Of a stretch of DNA of 64,000 nucleotides, positions 61,771 through 64,000 are shown piece by piece. Position numbers and translations under genes: made by a program. Within the stretch, counting starts at the first letter, position 1, and every line of letters starts with the position of its first letter. Location: NCBI GenBank assembly GCA_963665085.2, contig CAXXXS010000001.1, forward strand, positions 3,224,001 to 3,288,000, in the 5' to 3' direction. Origin of the DNA: G963665085 sp963665085 (GTDB lineage: Bacteria; Bacteroidota; Bacteroidia; Bacteroidales; JAAAOM01). The notes beneath the pieces were generated by a model. The model did not search any database. It was not told the DNA's origin and saw only the letters and a program-made list of their open reading frames with translations.

Positions 61771-61807
61771 TTCCCTCTGCGTTACTCTGTGTACTCTGCG
61801 GTTAAAA
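61771..61807. repeat. Half copy of the 70-bp palindromic repeat
   Basis: TTCCCTCTGCGTTACTCTGT and GTACTCTGCGGTTAAAA resemble the left arm of the repeats at 39441-39871 (TTTGTGT...CTTCGTGCTCTT...GGTTAA). The right arm is missing. It lies just after the peptidase stop codon. Confidence 0.45.
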
Positions 61808-61869
61808 GTTTTAAGGAAGAAACAATAATTGCCTGTTCCAGATAGTTTATATGGTTAAACTAATCTAAC

Positions 61870-62071
61870 ATGAACAGGCAAATTTTATTTCTGGTTGTAG
61901 CATTCTTTATTTCTTAATGCGGGGTATGGTTTTTCTTTTGCAAAGAATTATCAAGTTGAGCTTTGTTATTGTAGGAGTCTTATAAATAAACACGAAAGTC
62001 GGTCGGAAGAAAATGCGGCAAAGTTCTACAGCTATTATTTTGGTCTTTCATTTACACGTTTTTTATTTTAA
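61870..62071 (+). pseudogene. Relic of a small outer-membrane protein
   Basis: ATG 61870 starts a signal peptide (MNRQILFLVVAFFIS), then TAA. In the next frame the sequence continues NAGYGFSFAKNYQVELCY, RSLINKHESRSEENAAKFYS and YYFGLSFTRFLF, ending with a beta-barrel-like last strand. A frameshift and a likely internal deletion explain it. The rest of the gap (62072-62263) holds nothing recognised. Confidence 0.5.
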
Positions 62072-62263
62072 CGTTTACTCTCCCTGATTGAGAAGAGAGG
62101 GAGAAAGATACAGCTTTGCTGGATGAGAGGTAAATTTGCTTTTTGTAACAGGCATTGAAATACCTGCCTATTACAATTCTATCCACCGTGTAAGAAGTTT
62201 ATGGGAGAACAAATGCTCGCAAACCACTGAACCCCAACTGTTGTGACTGCATGTTGTGGTTAG

Positions 62264-62785
62264 TTACTTTATTGATATATCTAATTTCCTGCCTAATCCA
62301 GTTTCAATAATTTTTCTCAAAGTAGCAATCTCTAAATCTGAACGGTCATTCTCAATCCGAGAAATATATGTCCTGGAAGTACCACTTTTTAACGCTAAAT
62401 CTTGTTGTGTCAATCCGCTTTTTAATCTTGCTTCTCTAATCAATTGACCTATTTTTAATGAAAGTTCTGATTTTTCAGGCTGGCTATATTTTAATAAAAC
62501 ATCTGCTCCAATCTCATATGGAACTTTCATTTTTTTTCCATTTCTCATTGTAATGTATTGTTCAACATTACTCCATGAAAGAGTATTTCCTTCAAGCTCA
62601 ACTTTTGCAAATTCATTCGAGTCGAATAAAATGTAAGCAGGTGAACTTTCATTCACTCCAATCCTTTTAAGAACTTTTCTAAAATCAATAATCCTTGATT
62701 CTCCATTATTAAAAACAACTGAAATTGATAATTCTTTTATCCAGTTAATTTTTAAAATTCGTGGTATTTTTATACTCTGTCTCAT
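62264..62785 (-). CDS. DUF2442-like / XRE helix-turn-helix protein
   Basis: Protein of 173 residues in two parts. About 1-85 resembles DUF2442 (ISVVFNNGESRIIDFRKVLK, GNTLSWSNVEQYI). About 105-165 is an XRE-type helix-turn-helix (SGLTQQDLALKSGTSRTYIS, RIENDRSDLEIATLRKII). It overlaps the upstream DUF4160 gene by four bases, so translation is coupled. This layout fits an antitoxin with a DNA-binding domain that represses its own operon, but no such activity has been shown for this pair as far as I know. Confidence 0.8.
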   Translation of the reverse strand: MRQSIKIPRILKINWIKELSISVVFNNGESRIIDFRKVLKRIGVNESSPAYILFDSNEFAKVELEGNTLSWSNVEQYITMRNGKKMKVPYEIGADVLLKYSQPEKSELSLKIGQLIREARLKSGLTQQDLALKSGTSRTYISRIENDRSDLEIATLRKIIETGLGRKLDISIK

Positions 62786-63018
62786 TTTAACTCAGGATTT
62801 AATTCATAAAACACTTCTAAAGCCCAATCTGCATTGCCAGCCAACCAATCAAACACTTGTTTTAACTGTCGATTCGGTAAATTACCAGAATAAATAACGG
62901 CTCTCTCTATTTCTATCAATACTTCAAATTCATTATAATCAGCGTGAATATGAGGTGGCCGATGTTCTCCATTGTAAACATATATCTTGATACCATTAAA
63001 ACTGTCAATCGTTGGCAT
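62782..63018 (-). CDS. DUF4160 family protein, possible toxin partner
   Basis: Protein of 78 residues starting PTIDSFNGIKIYVYNGEHRP and PHIHADYNEFEV, the hallmark of DUF4160 (FYxxEHxPPHxHA). The C-terminus WLAGNADWALEVFYELNPEL is also family-like. DUF4160 genes are usually paired with DUF2442 genes in a way that resembles toxin-antitoxin modules; function is unproven. It is the first gene of the pair, with an AT-rich leader upstream. Confidence 0.85.
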   Translation of the reverse strand: MPTIDSFNGIKIYVYNGEHRPPHIHADYNEFEVLIEIERAVIYSGNLPNRQLKQVFDWLAGNADWALEVFYELNPELK

Positions 63019-63394
63019 TTAAAAATCATTTTACACAAATGTATCTAATTAGATACTAAAATCAAATTTTTTTAGCTTAAATTATGGCAGGATGCTCTTT
63101 TGTAATTAACCACAATTTATGTATAAAAAGGACTGATGATGGGACATATCGCTACTTCGAGATAATAACTAAAACAGCCTTCAAGTCCTCCTTTGCCTTC
63201 GGCGAGCTCGCAAGCTCAGTTCAGGAGGATTTAGGAGGTCATCTTAATATCTTATTATATTAATGCTGCTAAACAACCTCTTTATTAGTCAATAACTAAT
63301 CTTTGTCTCTCCTAATTAGTTGATGTATTTAAGTTGAAGTAAGGTTTGTCTACCAAAAAATGTTAGTTTTGAAATAATCCCAAATTTAAAAACT
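63019..63394. other. Intergenic region upstream of the oxidoreductase gene
   Basis: About 375 bases between divergent genes. A GC-richer stretch near 63187-63240 contains CTCCTTT...AGGAGGATTTAGGAGG and GCGAGCTCGCAAGCTC, which can fold but has no T run. No gene was recognised. Confidence 0.5.
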
Positions 63395-64000
63395 ATGTCA
63401 AAAATTATAAATACAGCAATAACATCATTCGGAATGTCTGGTTTGGTCTTTCACGGGCCTTTGTTAAAAGTAAATCCAAACTTTATTGTAACGAAAATAT
63501 TTGAGCGCTCAAAAAGTCTATCCAAAGATATGTTTCCGGAAGCTACGATTGTCAGAAGTTTTGATGATATTATTAATGATTCGGGCATAGAGTTAGTTGT
63601 TGTAAATACACCTGATGATTCGCATTATGAATATACCAAAAGAGCACTCGAAGCAGGTAAACATGTAGTTGTTGAGAAACCTTTTGTGCAAACAGTAGAA
63701 CAGGGGGAGGAGTTGGTTCAACTAGCCAAACAAAAAGGATTAGTACTGTCTGTATTTCAGAATCGTCGATGGGACGGAGATTTTATGACCGTGAAAAAAG
63801 TTGTTGCTGATGGTTTGCTTGGACGACTTGTTGAGTTTGAATCACATTTTGACAGGTACAGGAATTTTGTAAAACAAGGAACCTGGAAAGAGATACCAGA
63901 AAGTGGTACAGGAATTACATATAACCTGGGTGCACACATGATCGATCAGGCTGTAGTATTATTTGGAAAACCAGATGCCGTAGATGGAGATATTAGGATA
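63395..64000 (+). CDS. Gfo/Idh/MocA family oxidoreductase, 5' part
   Basis: NAD(P)-dependent sugar-type oxidoreductase, cut off by the right edge after 202 codons (full length normally about 340-350). The start ATG 63395 gives INTAITSFGMSGLVFHGPLL, where the nucleotide-binding loop GxGxxG is altered to SFGMSG. Then come FERSKSLSKDMFPEATIV, VVNTPDDSHYEYTKRALEAG, KHVVVEKPF (catalytic-type Lys in EKP), and later GTGITYNLGAHMIDQAVVLF with the conserved Asp/His. Substrate unknown; inositol or glucose-like dehydrogenases are candidates. Confidence 0.9.
   Translation, partial: MSKIINTAITSFGMSGLVFHGPLLKVNPNFIVTKIFERSKSLSKDMFPEATIVRSFDDIINDSGIELVVVNTPDDSHYEYTKRALEAGKHVVVEKPFVQTVEQGEELVQLAKQKGLVLSVFQNRRWDGDFMTVKKVVADGLLGRLVEFESHFDRYRNFVKQGTWKEIPESGTGITYNLGAHMIDQAVVLFGKPDAVDGDIRI

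Noticed and set aside
63187..63240. Possible structured RNA or tRNA in the GC-richer stretch
   Set aside because: No cloverleaf, no T-arm sequence and no terminator; only simple local pairing.

Overview
The window is a chromosome segment from an AT-rich member of the Bacteroidota, most likely from the Bacteroidales/Marinilabiliales side. The evidence is the gene content: a long NusB, PUR-alpha-like DUF3276, DUF5606, a PorE-like OmpA protein, a FeoA-FeoB fusion and an E-DUF2764-A-B-D-I-K V-type ATPase operon. Several genes also have TAnnTTTG-type -7 promoter motifs upstream. No rRNA, tRNA or CRISPR array was seen.

Layout. 1-9.5 kb (minus): MFS transporter, DUF456 membrane protein and a complete V-type ATPase operon whose K subunit carries a sodium-binding signature. 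9.7-14.4 kb: an outer-membrane protein relic, an SDR, an M48 lipoprotein protease, and FeoAB with a small Cys-rich partner. 14.5-25.9 kb: housekeeping genes (DUF3276, nusB, DUF1573, yajC, YbbR, coaE, a DjlA-like co-chaperone, DUF5606), an alkaline phosphatase relic, a lipoprotein, a PorE-like protein and a PAS histidine kinase. 26-31.5 kb: a large ABC protein with degenerate ATPase motifs, a diverged GH130 enzyme, a DUF1648 relic and a methyltransferase. 31.7-36.3 kb: a compact three-gene cluster of ATP-grasp ligase, formylglutamate-amidohydrolase/DUF1704 metallopeptidase and GNAT-nitrilase fusion. This is the best candidate here for an uncharacterised pathway.

36.3-45.4 kb: a DUF1343 protein, mazG, SAM hydrolase, phoH-purC and a LysM/receptor-like protein, separated by REP-like palindromes and three copies of a 70-bp palindromic repeat. 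45.4-51.9 kb (minus): an FtsX-type permease, class II photolyase, and zwf with pgl. Two inverted copies of a roughly 80-130 bp palindromic element sit about 5 kb apart here. 51.9-56.1 kb: GH2 beta-mannosidase and an amidohydrolase. 56.3-59.2 kb: a minus-strand gene split by an IS1380-family element whose own transposase has an in-frame TGA. 59.3-64 kb: a SatP/YaaH transporter, a repeat-rich intergenic region with a 21-bp tandem repeat, a C1 peptidase, another outer-membrane protein relic, a DUF4160/DUF2442-XRE pair resembling a toxin-antitoxin module, and a Gfo/Idh/MocA oxidoreductase cut by the right edge.

A recurring theme is gene decay in which both ends of a gene survive and the middle is lost (alkaline phosphatase, DUF1648, one outer-membrane protein). 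A second theme is the density of palindromic repeat elements between genes. All assignments come from reading the sequence and from memory of families; no database search was run.
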